This document shows, one piece after another, positions 1 to 6,718 of a stretch of DNA of 32,238 nt. The notes under the pieces were generated by a model, which ran no database searches, was not told the origin of the DNA, and saw nothing but the letters and a program-made list of their open reading frames with translations. Source of the DNA: an uncultured Oscillospiraceae bacterium (GTDB taxonomy: Bacteria > Bacillota > Clostridia > Oscillospirales > Oscillospiraceae). Made by a program: the position numbers and the translations under genes. Every line of letters starts with the position of its first letter. Position 1 is the stretch's first letter. Location: positions 1 to 32,238 of the forward strand of contig CAKTSA010000017.1 in the NCBI GenBank assembly GCA_934597585.1. Reading direction: 5' to 3'.

Positions 1-437
1 TTGTGCACCAGGGCCTCCATGGCCTTCAGGCTGCCGCCGGTGGAGATCACGTCGTCCATGATGACGATCTTCTTGCCCTTGATCAGCTCCGCGTCGTCGC
101 TGCCCAGATACAGCATCTGCTGGGCCAGGGTGGTGATGGACTGATCCGCCACGGAAATGGGGTTGGGCATATAGACCTTGGGGCCCTTCCGGGCGATGAA
201 GTACTTCTTGGCGCCGCTCTGGCGTGCCATCTCGTGGATGAGGGGGATGGACTTGGCCTCGGCGGTGAACAGATAGTCGTATTCGATACCCTCCAGCCGC
301 TTCAGCATTTCGGCGGCGGCGGCCACGGTGACCTCGGCGTCGCCGAAGCAGATGAATGCGCCGATATACAGATCGTCCGTCACCTTGCAGATGGGCAGAT
401 CGCGCTTACAACCGGCGATGGTCATGGTATATGTCAT
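1..437 (-). CDS. Phosphoribosyltransferase family protein (type I PRT fold), partial at left edge
   Basis: The minus frame runs off the left edge, so the C-terminus is missing. About 145 residues are visible. The diagnostic PRPP-binding loop, VIMDDVISTGGS, lies near residues 127-138: two acidic residues followed by a small-residue/TGG turn, as in type I phosphoribosyltransferases. Upstream of it is a core that fits a divergent adenine/xanthine PRT, with an IARKGPK segment resembling the VRKxGKLP region of Apt. These enzymes salvage a nucleobase with PRPP in the cytosol. The base cannot be named from this fragment. Two in-frame ATGs exist, at 443 and 437. The AAGGAG site is 3 nt from the first and 9 nt from the second, so 437 is preferred. 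It is transcribed away from gdhA from a near-consensus promoter. The PRT family is firm; substrate specificity is open. Confidence 0.85.
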   Translation of the reverse strand, partial: MTYTMTIAGCKRDLPICKVTDDLYIGAFICFGDAEVTVAAAAEMLKRLEGIEYDYLFTAEAKSIPLIHEMARQSGAKKYFIARKGPKVYMPNPISVADQSITTLAQQMLYLGSDDAELIKGKKIVIMDDVISTGGSLKAMEALVH

Positions 438-491
438 TGTCATAATCTCCTTTTCCCTGAATCGGTCGACTTGGCTTCCAGCCAACATCTC

Positions 492-519
492 ATTATAAGG
501 TATTGGCGAAAAATGTCAA
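492..519 (-). promoter_or_regulatory. Sigma-A promoter of the phosphoribosyltransferase gene
   Basis: On the minus strand a perfect TTGACA (514-519) is followed after 16 nt by a perfect TATAAT (492-497). The leader then contains a short perfect hairpin, TTGGCT/AGCCAA (471-485), before the ribosome binding site. It is one of the two best promoters in the window. Confidence 0.85.
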
Positions 520-540
520 GATGCCATAAGCAAAAACCAC

Positions 541-566
541 CCCCTGAGCGGTAAAAAACGCAGGGG
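541..566. other. Inverted repeat between the divergent prt and gdhA genes
   Basis: CCCCTG-AG-CG pairs with CGCAGGGG around an A-rich loop, giving an 8-bp stem with a 2-nt bulge. It lies upstream of both divergent promoters and lacks a following T-run, so it is not a terminator of either neighbour. It could be a protein site or a relic. The 444-761 gap otherwise holds two promoters and no credible gene. Confidence 0.35.
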
Positions 567-658
567 CGTGTTGCACTTTAAATGATGAAACGACATTTTG
601 CACAAATTTTCCTCTTGAATTTTTACTATCGTTCACCGGAGAATTCGTCCGTTTCCTC

Positions 659-687
659 TTGAGAAATCCCGGAATCCGTGTTATCAT
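659..687 (+). promoter_or_regulatory. gdhA promoter
   Basis: TTGAGA (659-664), a 17-nt spacer and TATCAT (682-687), with a TGn extension before the -10. The -10 lies about 75 nt upstream of the gdhA start, leaving a roughly 70-nt leader without an obvious terminator or riboswitch fold. Confidence 0.7.
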
Positions 688-761
688 CAAAGGCGATGGA
701 ATAGGGTCCGTCAAACGTTCCCCAAAACACTGAGGAATAAAATTTGAGGAGGCAAATTATT

Positions 762-2114
762 ATGAATGCTTATCTGGCAAGCGTGCTGGAAAACGTCAAG
801 ACCAAGCACGGCAATGAGCCCGAGTTCGTCCAGACCGTCGAGGAAGTTCTGTCCTCTCTGGAGCCTGTGATCGAGAAGCACCCCGAGTATGAGAAGGTCG
901 ATCTGCTGGGCCGCATGGTCGAGCCTGAGCGTATGTTCACCTTCCGTGTTGTGTGGTGCGACGATAATGGTCAGTGGCACACCAACCGCGGCTGGCGCTG
1001 CCAGTTCAACGGCGCGATCGGCCCCTACAAGGGCGGCCTGCGCTTCCAGAAGAACGTGTATGAGGGCATCATCAAGTTCCTGGGCTTCGAGCAGACCTTC
1101 AAGAACAGCCTGACCGGCCTGCCCATCGGCGGCGCCAAGGGCGGTTCCGACTTCGATCCCGCCGGCAAGTCCGACGCCGAGGTCATGCGTTTCTGCCAGA
1201 GCTTCATGACCGCTCTCTATCGCTACATCGGGCCCGACATCGACGTTCCCGCCGGCGACATGGGCGTGGGCGGCCGCGAGATCGGCTACCTGTACGGCCA
1301 GTACCGCCGCCTGAAGGGCGTGTGGGAGAACGGCGTCCTGACCGGTAAGGGCATGAGCTACGGCGGCTCCCTGATCCGTCCCGAGGCCACCGGCTACGGC
1401 GCTATGTACTATCTGCAGGAAGTCCTGAAGCACGAGAACGACACCATCGAGGGCAAGCGTATCGCCATCTCCGGCTACGGCAACGTGGGCTGGGGCATCA
1501 TGAAGAAGGCCGCTCAGCTGGGCGCCAAGGTCACCTACTTCGCCGGTCCCGACGGTTACGTTCACGATCCCGACGGTGTCATCACCGACGAGAAGCTGAA
1601 CTTCATCCTGGAGATGCGCGCCAAGGATCCTATGCACTGCAAGCCCTATGCTGACAAGTTCGGCTGCGAGTTCGTCGCCGGCGAGAAGTGCTGGGGCGTC
1701 AAGGATGTTGACGTGTACATGCCCGCCGCTATGCAGAACGACGTCAAGATGGAGTCCGCTGAGAAGATCGCTGCTTCCGGCGTGAAGTACTACATCGAGG
1801 TCGCCAATATGCCCACCACCAACGAGGCTCTGAACTTCCTGCGTCAGCAGAAGCACATCATCGTTGCTCCTTCCAAGGCTGTCAACGCCGGCGGCGTGGG
1901 CGTCTCCGCTCTGGAAATGTCCCAGAACTCCGAGCGTCTGGTCTGGACTGCCGACGAGGTCGACCACCAGCTGCACAAGATGATGGAAAACATCCACAAG
2001 GTCTCCGCCGAGGCCGCTGCCGAGTACGGTCTGGGTTACGATCTGGTTGCCGGCGCCAACATCGCTGGCTTCAAGAAGGTTGCCGAGGCTATGATGGAGC
2101 AGGGCTGCTTCTAA
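762..2114 (+). CDS. gdhA: NADP-type glutamate dehydrogenase (hexameric, about 450 aa)
   Basis: The 450-residue product matches the usual length of bacterial hexameric glutamate dehydrogenases. It interconverts glutamate with 2-oxoglutarate and ammonia in the cytosol. Visible landmarks are PYKGGLRF with substrate lysine K90, PIGGAKGG with catalytic lysine K126, PAGDMGVG with catalytic aspartate D166, and the Rossmann loop GYGNVG at 238-243. These positions run one residue ahead of the well-studied Clostridium symbiosum enzyme. The start at 762 follows a strong GAGGAGG site at 746-752. Codon choice is more biased than in neighbours, with many GTC, CTG, AAG and GGC codons, which suggests high expression. 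The gene is monocistronic, with its own promoter and a strong terminator. Cofactor preference (NADP or NAD) cannot be proven by eye. In amino-acid fermenters the enzyme may run in either direction. Confidence 0.96.
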   Translation: MNAYLASVLENVKTKHGNEPEFVQTVEEVLSSLEPVIEKHPEYEKVDLLGRMVEPERMFTFRVVWCDDNGQWHTNRGWRCQFNGAIGPYKGGLRFQKNVYEGIIKFLGFEQTFKNSLTGLPIGGAKGGSDFDPAGKSDAEVMRFCQSFMTALYRYIGPDIDVPAGDMGVGGREIGYLYGQYRRLKGVWENGVLTGKGMSYGGSLIRPEATGYGAMYYLQEVLKHENDTIEGKRIAISGYGNVGWGIMKKAAQLGAKVTYFAGPDGYVHDPDGVITDEKLNFILEMRAKDPMHCKPYADKFGCEFVAGEKCWGVKDVDVYMPAAMQNDVKMESAEKIAASGVKYYIEVANMPTTNEALNFLRQQKHIIVAPSKAVNAGGVGVSALEMSQNSERLVWTADEVDHQLHKMMENIHKVSAEAAAEYGLGYDLVAGANIAGFKKVAEAMMEQGCF

Positions 2115-2145
2115 GCCGAACGCCATCACCGGTACACAAGTACAT

Positions 2146-2180
2146 AAAAAATCCCGGGGCGCTGCCCCGGGATTTTTTTT
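2146..2180 (+). terminator. Intrinsic terminator after gdhA
   Basis: A perfect 10-bp stem, ATCCCGGGGC (2151-2160) and GCCCCGGGAT (2164-2173), with a 3-nt loop is followed by a run of Ts. A-rich sequence precedes it, so it might also work on the other strand. Confidence 0.95.
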
Positions 2181-2181
2181 G

Positions 2182-2211
2182 TTGCCCTTTTGCTGCGTGA
2201 TATGGTACAAT
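2182..2211 (+). promoter_or_regulatory. Promoter of the 3-hydroxyacyl-CoA dehydrogenase gene
   Basis: TTGCCC (2182-2187), 18-nt spacer, TACAAT (2206-2211). It starts within two bases of the gdhA terminator T-run and lies about 75 nt before the start codon. Confidence 0.6.
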
Positions 2212-2285
2212 AAAGACGGTTTTTGTACCCCATAACGCCCTTTTATGTACCCATTAATCCGTTCATTTTGCAGAAGGAGGACGAT

Positions 2286-3227
2286 ATGAAAGATATTCGC
2301 CGCGTCGCTATCGCTGGAGCGGGCACCATGGGCTACTCGCTGGCCCAGGCCTTTGCCGCCGCCGGATACCCCGTAAAGCTCTATGACCTCTTTCCCGCCG
2401 CCCTGGAAAAGGCCCGGGAGATGATCGCCCTGAACCAGCAGACCGAGGTGGCCAGCGGCAAGCTGACGGCAGAGCAGTCCGCCGCCCTGGTGGGCCGCAT
2501 CACCCTCACCTCCCGGCTGGAGGACCTGGCGGACACCGATTTTTTGGTGGAGGCCATCCTGGAAAAGCTGGAGGTCAAGCACGATTTTTACCGCCGGCTG
2601 TGCGCCGTCGTGGCGGAGGATGCCATATTGTGCAGCAACACCTCCGGCCTCAGTATCACCAGAATTGCCGAGGCTGTCACCCACCCGGAGCGCTTTGCCG
2701 GCATGCATTGGATGAATCCGCCCCACATCATCCCCCTCATCGAGATCGTGGAGGGGGAAAAGACCGCGCCGGAGACGGCGGAGCTGGTGCGTCAGGTGGC
2801 ACTGGGCATGAAGAAAAAGCCCGTCATCGTGAAGGACGCCCCCAGCTTTGTGCTGAACCGGCTGCAGCAGGCCATCCTGCGGGAATCCCTCCACATCGTG
2901 CAGCAGGGCATCGCCAGTCCCGAGGCGGTGGACGACGTGATGAAATACGCCCTGGGCTTCCGCTACGCCTGCTTCGGCCCCTTCGAGACCTGCGATCTGG
3001 GCGGCCTGGACATCCACCACAACATCGCCAAATACACTTTCGCCGACCTGTGCAACGCCACCGAGCCCTTCGGCCTCATCAGCGAGTGCATTGAGCACGA
3101 CCGCCTGGGCGTGAAGAACGGCGCGGGGTTCTACGACTACTCCGACGGCCGGGACGTGGAGGTCATCCGTCACCGGGACCATATGTTCAACAAGCTGGCC
3201 CAATGCCTGTTTGAGGACGAGGACTAA
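2286..3227 (+). CDS. 3-hydroxyacyl-CoA dehydrogenase family protein (NAD-dependent)
   Basis: The 313-residue protein has the two-domain architecture of L-3-hydroxyacyl-CoA dehydrogenases. An N-terminal Rossmann fold carries GAGTMG at 11-16 and the conserved SNTSG at 117-121. The catalytic dyad is visible as H141 in HWMNPP with E153 twelve residues later, the spacing known in the family. A C-terminal helical domain ends in GAGFYDYS. It would oxidise or reduce a 3-hydroxyacyl-CoA with NAD(H) in the cytosol. At 313 residues it is about 30 longer than butyrate-pathway Hbd, with an acidic tail after the usual end. The gene is alone, without thiolase, crotonase or acyl-CoA dehydrogenase neighbours, so a butyrate role is not supported by context. 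Related hydroxyacid dehydrogenases (lambda-crystallin/L-gulonate or carnitine dehydrogenase type) remain possible. An AGAAGGAGG site fixes the start at 2286. Confidence 0.88.
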   Translation: MKDIRRVAIAGAGTMGYSLAQAFAAAGYPVKLYDLFPAALEKAREMIALNQQTEVASGKLTAEQSAALVGRITLTSRLEDLADTDFLVEAILEKLEVKHDFYRRLCAVVAEDAILCSNTSGLSITRIAEAVTHPERFAGMHWMNPPHIIPLIEIVEGEKTAPETAELVRQVALGMKKKPVIVKDAPSFVLNRLQQAILRESLHIVQQGIASPEAVDDVMKYALGFRYACFGPFETCDLGGLDIHHNIAKYTFADLCNATEPFGLISECIEHDRLGVKNGAGFYDYSDGRDVEVIRHRDHMFNKLAQCLFEDED

Positions 3228-3262
3228 AATACATCCGGGCACGATATAGGAAGGAGTTCTCT

Positions 3263-3775
3263 ATGAAGCCGAAGAAGTTCATCCTAGGAATAGCGGTATG
3301 TGTCTGTCTGCTCATTGCCGCGCTGTGTCTGTTTATGCCGATCAAGACAAGCGAGAGCGTGACGCTGCCTGCTGTGGTGATCCATGACGGAAATTCGGAG
3401 CATACGACCCTGACAATAGACGGTACATGGACGCACACACTGGCCGCGCCATCACGTCAATCCTTCGCTGGAAAGCTCCAGGTCGATCTATTGGCGTATA
3501 CCCACAGGGCGGATACCTGGGATTTGGATTTCAAGGTCATGGATGACGCCTCCGGCGATCACTTATCCGGCGGGCTCTTCTATAATTCCGGTTCGGGTCT
3601 TGGCGGAGACGGTTGGCTGTATACAAGCAAGGAACATGACGGTTATGTCCTTGTTACGAGCCGGTTCGATGAGCAGGACGACGACTATATCGTGATCGCT
3701 CCGGCTGAAACGGAGGAAGAAGCAAGGCATATCTGTGATGCCCTGGGTTTACCACCGATTGACAAACAGGCGTGA
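3263..3775 (+). CDS. Unknown membrane-anchored or secreted protein, 170 aa
   Basis: I do not recognise this family. Residues 1-6 are basic and residues 7-25 form one hydrophobic helix, which could be a signal anchor or an uncleaved signal peptide. The Cys pair near its end lacks a proper lipobox. The remaining 145 residues are polar, rich in Asp, Gly, Ser and Thr, and look like an extracytoplasmic beta-rich domain. One stretch near the middle is Gly-rich (GSGLGGDG). An AAGGAG site just upstream supports the ATG at 3263. It starts 35 nt after the dehydrogenase gene and could be cotranscribed with it, although the two are unlikely to be functionally linked. Base composition is visibly less GC-rich than the flanking genes, hinting at a different origin. 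The stop codon lies inside a terminator hairpin. Confidence 0.75.
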   Translation: MKPKKFILGIAVCVCLLIAALCLFMPIKTSESVTLPAVVIHDGNSEHTTLTIDGTWTHTLAAPSRQSFAGKLQVDLLAYTHRADTWDLDFKVMDDASGDHLSGGLFYNSGSGLGGDGWLYTSKEHDGYVLVTSRFDEQDDDYIVIAPAETEEEARHICDALGLPPIDKQA

Positions 3776-3795
3776 CCGCTGCGGTCACGCCTGTT
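3765..3795. terminator. Hairpin terminator between convergent genes
   Basis: A perfect 14-bp stem, AACAGGCGTGACCG (3765-3778) with its complement at 3782-3795, and a 3-nt loop. It contains the stop codon of the upstream plus-strand gene. The T-tract on the plus side is short (TTATTTAT), so efficiency is uncertain. Confidence 0.7.
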
Positions 3796-3821
3796 ATTTA
3801 TGCACCATATAAAAATGAAGT

Positions 3822-4052
3822 TCATTTGTCCTTTCGGAAGAACTCTATCGCCATAATAGCAATGCCAAGTACCACAAAAAGAACTGCCAGTGAGAAAAGA
3901 AGCACCAGTTTCATTTCCGCCAGGGTGGTCAAAAACCGTCCCGGAGGTGTTGTCCAGGCGGACACCAGATGGTTCTCGGCAATAAACCTGATTGCCAACG
4001 CCCAGATGCTCCCCAACAGGGAAAGAAAACCGCCAATCAGTACCTTTTTCAT
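3822..4052 (-). CDS. Small two-helix membrane protein, 76 aa, unknown function
   Basis: This short protein has two hydrophobic segments, about residues 3-22 and 50-68, separated by a polar stretch, and a basic C-terminus (FFRKDK). That suggests an integral membrane protein of the cytoplasmic membrane. No family is recognised. The open frame extends further upstream, but the ATG at 4052 has a GGAGG site 8 nt before it, so that start is preferred. The longer frame would overlap the tautomerase gene. It follows the tautomerase gene on the same strand by about 40 nt and may be the last gene of that unit. Its base composition is more AT-rich than the surroundings, like the preceding unknown gene on the opposite strand. 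Confidence 0.65.
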   Translation of the reverse strand: MKKVLIGGFLSLLGSIWALAIRFIAENHLVSAWTTPPGRFLTTLAEMKLVLLFSLAVLFVVLGIAIMAIEFFRKDK

Positions 4053-4090
4053 TTCGTCGACCTCCATCATCTTCTGCTTGCCGCCTTGCG

Positions 4091-4453
4091 TCACCAGTCG
4101 CAGTTGTCGGCCCGTGAGATGCCGCCCAGCATACCGCAGGCCAGCGGGATATCGTTGATGAGAATGCTGATCTCCATCTTATTCTCGCCGGTGATCTCCG
4201 CCAGCTTGTCGGTCAGCGCCGTCATGATGGCGTTTTTCGCCTGCTGGGTGCGGTCCGGGATGGTGGTCCAGTCGATACGCACGATAGGCGCGGTCTTGCG
4301 GACGTTCTCGGGATCCATCTCGTGGATGTAGACATACACATTCTTCAGCGGGGTGCTGGTATTGGCGTGGATGGTGGCCGCGGCGAAATCCATCAGCTCC
4401 TGCTTCCACTCGCGGGTGTGCTTTCCGGTGACGGTGACGTGAACATGGGGCAT
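4091..4453 (-). CDS. Tautomerase-superfamily protein (4-OT/MIF-like fold)
   Basis: The 120-residue protein begins Met-Pro-His. Removal of the initiator Met would expose the N-terminal proline that is the catalytic base of 4-oxalocrotonate tautomerase-like enzymes. The N-terminal beta strand, an amphipathic helix and the strand VYVYIHEMDPENV fit one beta-alpha-beta tautomerase unit. The second half, TTIPDRTQQAKNAIMTAL onward, looks like a second helix and strand, so the length suits the double-unit members (MIF, CHMI, MSAD-like) rather than the 62-residue 4-OT. The physiological substrate is unknown. A GGAGGATG site supports the start. It lies 47 nt downstream of DAHP synthase and is probably in the same transcript, with a small GC hairpin (4481-4496) between them. 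Superfamily confident, reaction not. Confidence 0.78.
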   Translation of the reverse strand: MPHVHVTVTGKHTREWKQELMDFAAATIHANTSTPLKNVYVYIHEMDPENVRKTAPIVRIDWTTIPDRTQQAKNAIMTALTDKLAEITGENKMEISILINDIPLACGMLGGISRADNCDW

Positions 4454-4480
4454 GGTGACATCCTCCGGCTATCATTTTCA

Positions 4481-4496
4481 CGGCGCTTATGCGCCG
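4481..4496 (-). other. Intercistronic hairpin between DAHP synthase and tautomerase genes
   Basis: CGGCGC-TTAT-GCGCCG forms a 6-bp all-GC stem just after the DAHP synthase stop codon. No T-run follows, so it is more likely a processing, stability or weak pausing element than a full terminator. Confidence 0.4.
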
Positions 4497-4500
4497 GCGG

Positions 4501-5505
4501 TTACGCTTCGATGGCCTGACGTACCTTGGCGATCCTCTCCGCCAGTTCGGCGAAGGCGGTGCAGCTGAGGGACTGGGCCGCGTCACTGAGAGCGGCGGCA
4601 GGGCGGTCGTGGACCTCGATCAGCAGGCCGTCGGCCCCTGCCGCCACGGCGGCCAGGGCCAGGGGCTGCACCAGCGCCGCGTCTCCCGCCGCGTGGCTGG
4701 GGTCCACGATCACCGGCAGGTGGGTCATCTGCTTCAGCACCGGGATGGCGCTGACGTCCAGCGCCGCCCGACTGGTGCGGGAGAAGGAGCGGACGCCCCG
4801 CTCGCACAGCACCACGTTGGGGTTGCCGCCGGAGAGAATGTACTCCGCCGACTGCAGCAGCTCCTCCACTGTGGCCCCCACGGCCCGCTTCAGCAGCACC
4901 GGCTTGGGCTGTGCGCCCAGGGCGCGCAGCAGCTCGTAGTTCTGCATGTTCCGGGCGCCTACCTGCAGCATGTCCACCTGCGCAAACTGGGGCAGCTGGG
5001 CCGCGTCGGTGATCTCGGACACGGTGGGCAGGCCCATCTCCTGGCCCGTCCGGGCCAGCAGCTCCAGCGCGGGGGCGCCGAAGCCCTGGAAGGCGTAGGG
5101 GGAGGTGCGGGGCTTGTAGGCGCCGCCCCGCAGCATGGCGGCGCCCGCCGCCTTTACCGCCCGGGCCACGCCCTGCATCTGCAGCTCAGACTCCACGGCG
5201 CAGGGGCCGGCCATCAGGCAGAAGTGTCCGCCGCCAATCTGTACGCCGCCCACGGACACCACCGTGTCCTCCGGCTTTGTCTGCCGGGCCGCCAGACGCC
5301 ACACCGGCGTCAGGCGCTTGACCTCCGCCACGTAGGGCAGGGAGAGCAGACGCTGTTCGTCCAGCGTCCAGGTCTGGCCCACCAGGGTCAGCAGCGCCTG
5401 GCCGTTGGTGTCGGCCCGGGCTGCGCCGATGCCCTGGCGGCTCAGTTGGATCACCAGAGAGCGGATGGCCGCCTCCGGCGTGTCTTTTTTCATGAATACC
5501 AGCAT
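4501..5505 (-). CDS. aroF: 3-deoxy-7-phosphoheptulonate (DAHP) synthase, type I-beta with N-terminal regulatory domain
   Basis: This 334-residue enzyme condenses phosphoenolpyruvate and erythrose-4-phosphate, the first step of the shikimate pathway. Residues 1-70 are a ferredoxin-like/ACT-like domain as in Thermotoga-type AroF, where it mediates feedback inhibition by aromatic amino acids. The TIM barrel follows, with AGPCAVES at 99-106, GGAYKPRTSPYAFQG at 127-141 holding the substrate-binding Lys-Pro-Arg-Thr-Ser, DPSHAAGD with the metal-binding His, and a C-terminal EVHDRP segment. The usual EVHPDP is slightly altered there. The start at 5505 follows GGAGG by 5 nt; the frame is open further upstream, but that part precedes the promoter. 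No other shikimate gene is in the window. Transcription comes from its own promoter, divergent from degV. AroF is the commonly used name for this subtype. Confidence 0.93.
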   Translation of the reverse strand: MLVFMKKDTPEAAIRSLVIQLSRQGIGAARADTNGQALLTLVGQTWTLDEQRLLSLPYVAEVKRLTPVWRLAARQTKPEDTVVSVGGVQIGGGHFCLMAGPCAVESELQMQGVARAVKAAGAAMLRGGAYKPRTSPYAFQGFGAPALELLARTGQEMGLPTVSEITDAAQLPQFAQVDMLQVGARNMQNYELLRALGAQPKPVLLKRAVGATVEELLQSAEYILSGGNPNVVLCERGVRSFSRTSRAALDVSAIPVLKQMTHLPVIVDPSHAAGDAALVQPLALAAVAAGADGLLIEVHDRPAAALSDAAQSLSCTAFAELAERIAKVRQAIEA

Positions 5506-5521
5506 AGGTGCCTCCGGAAAA

Positions 5522-5583
5522 CGCGCGAAAGCGCGGAAATATGTGAGTGGAAACAGTATAGCATATCTCGCCGGTATGCGCAA
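5522..5583 (-). promoter_or_regulatory. DAHP synthase promoter and leader hairpin
   Basis: On the minus strand TTGCGC (5578-5583), a 17-nt spacer and TATACT (5555-5560), with TGC extending the -10. The leader carries a small perfect CGCGC/GCGCG hairpin (5522-5535). No attenuator or T-box structure was recognised. Confidence 0.72.
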
Positions 5584-5649
5584 TATGGGGAATTTCCACT
5601 TCTTCATCCTTCTAATGTGCAATACCAGTTTTCTTAGCGTTGGACATTA

Positions 5650-5677
5650 TTGACAACGGTTGGGTTTCTGCTATAAT
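5650..5677 (+). promoter_or_regulatory. degV promoter
   Basis: A perfect TTGACA (5650-5655), a 16-nt spacer and a perfect TATAAT (5672-5677), about 30 nt upstream of the start codon. Confidence 0.88.
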
Positions 5678-5706
5678 ATTCCAGAGGAGAAAGGAGGATC
5701 AACACC

Positions 5707-6606
5707 ATGTCTGATCACTTTACACTGAGCTGCTGCTCCACGGTGGATGTGCCCTATCGGTATCTGGAGGAGCGGCATATTCCGGTGCTTTTTTATACCT
5801 ATGTGGTGGACGACGTGACCTATGTGGACGACATGGGGCGGGACCCTGACGCGCTGCCCCAGTTTTACCAGATGCTGGCGGCGGGCAAGCTGCCCCAGAC
5901 CAGCCAGATCAATGTGGCGGAGTATGTGTCCTTCTTCGAGGGACTGCTGCAGCAGGGCGGCGACGTGCTGCACCTGGGCTTTACCTCCGGCCAGTCCGGT
6001 TCCATCCACAACGCTTTCCTGGCGGCGGAGCTGCTGCGGGAGAAGTATCCCCACCAGAAGCTGCTGGTGGTGGACACCCTGTGCTCCTCCTCCGGCTACG
6101 GACTGCTGGTGGACACGGTGGCGGACATGCGGGACGGCGGCGTCAGCATTGACGAGGCCTATCAGTGGGCCATGGACAACCGCAACAGGGTGCACCATCA
6201 GTTTTTCTCCACCGATATGACCCAGTTCCGGCGCACGGGCCGGGTGTCCGGCGCGGCGGCGGCCATCGCCACGGTGCTGAATATCTGCCCGCTGATGCGG
6301 CTGGACAACAAGGGGGCCATCAAGGCCTACGACAAGGTGCGGGGCAAGCACAAGGCCATCGCCGCCACGGTGGACGCCATGGAGCAGCACGCCCAGGGCG
6401 GCACGGCATACGACCAGCGGTGCTGGATCTGCCACTCCCAGTGTCCTGACCTGGCGCGGCAGCTGGCGGACGCCCTGGGGGAGCGGTTCCCCCACGTGAA
6501 GGGTCAGGTCCGCATTTGCGACATCGGCACCATCATCGGCAGCCACGCCGGACCGGGGACCGTGGCCGTGTTCTTCTATGGCGACGAGCGGCCGGAGATG
6601 GAGTGA
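5707..6606 (+). CDS. DegV family protein (fatty-acid-binding, FakB-like)
   Basis: The 299-residue protein has DegV-family landmarks: an N-terminal strand followed by CSTVDVP in place of the usual DSTxDLP, a TSQ motif at 65-67, and FTSGQSGS at 92-99, the serine-rich turn that contacts a bound fatty-acid carboxylate in characterised members. RRTGRVSGAAA and the final segment DIGTIIGSHAGPGTVAVFF are typical of the C-terminal half. FakB proteins in this family present fatty acids to the kinase FakA for phospholipid synthesis. No FakA or other lipid gene is nearby, so a role in lipid uptake is by family only. An AAAGGAGG site supports the start at 5707. The gene is a single unit with a consensus promoter and its own terminator. 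The family is firm and the ligand unknown. Confidence 0.9.
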   Translation: MSDHFTLSCCSTVDVPYRYLEERHIPVLFYTYVVDDVTYVDDMGRDPDALPQFYQMLAAGKLPQTSQINVAEYVSFFEGLLQQGGDVLHLGFTSGQSGSIHNAFLAAELLREKYPHQKLLVVDTLCSSSGYGLLVDTVADMRDGGVSIDEAYQWAMDNRNRVHHQFFSTDMTQFRRTGRVSGAAAAIATVLNICPLMRLDNKGAIKAYDKVRGKHKAIAATVDAMEQHAQGGTAYDQRCWICHSQCPDLARQLADALGERFPHVKGQVRICDIGTIIGSHAGPGTVAVFFYGDERPEME

Positions 6607-6623
6607 ACCATACGCAACAGCCC

Positions 6624-6656
6624 ACCGGGGCGGACAGGGTGTCCGCCCCGGTTTTT
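6624..6656 (+). terminator. Terminator after degV
   Basis: A perfect 12-bp GC-rich stem, ACCGGGGCGGAC (6624-6635) and its complement (6641-6652), with a 5-nt loop is followed by Ts. Confidence 0.93.
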
Positions 6657-6657
6657 C

Positions 6658-6686
6658 TTGCCTTTCCCGGGGTTCGGGTGTATGCT
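6658..6686 (+). promoter_or_regulatory. Candidate promoter of the ROK-like gene
   Basis: TTGCCT (6658-6663), 17-nt spacer, TATGCT (6681-6686), placed directly after the degV terminator and about 33 nt before the start codon. Confidence 0.55.
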
Positions 6687-6718
6687 ATCATCAACAACAC
6701 CGAAGAGGAGCGGATACC

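Noticed and set aside
2286..3227. Butyrate-pathway hbd assignment
   Set aside because: The protein is longer than typical Hbd, and none of the usual thl, crt, bcd or etf neighbours are present, so the broader family name is safer.
711..3242. Very long open frame on the minus strand opposite gdhA and the dehydrogenase gene
   Set aside because: It arises from GC-rich third positions of the real genes, has a low-complexity composition, crosses a terminator and two promoters, and shows no family motif.
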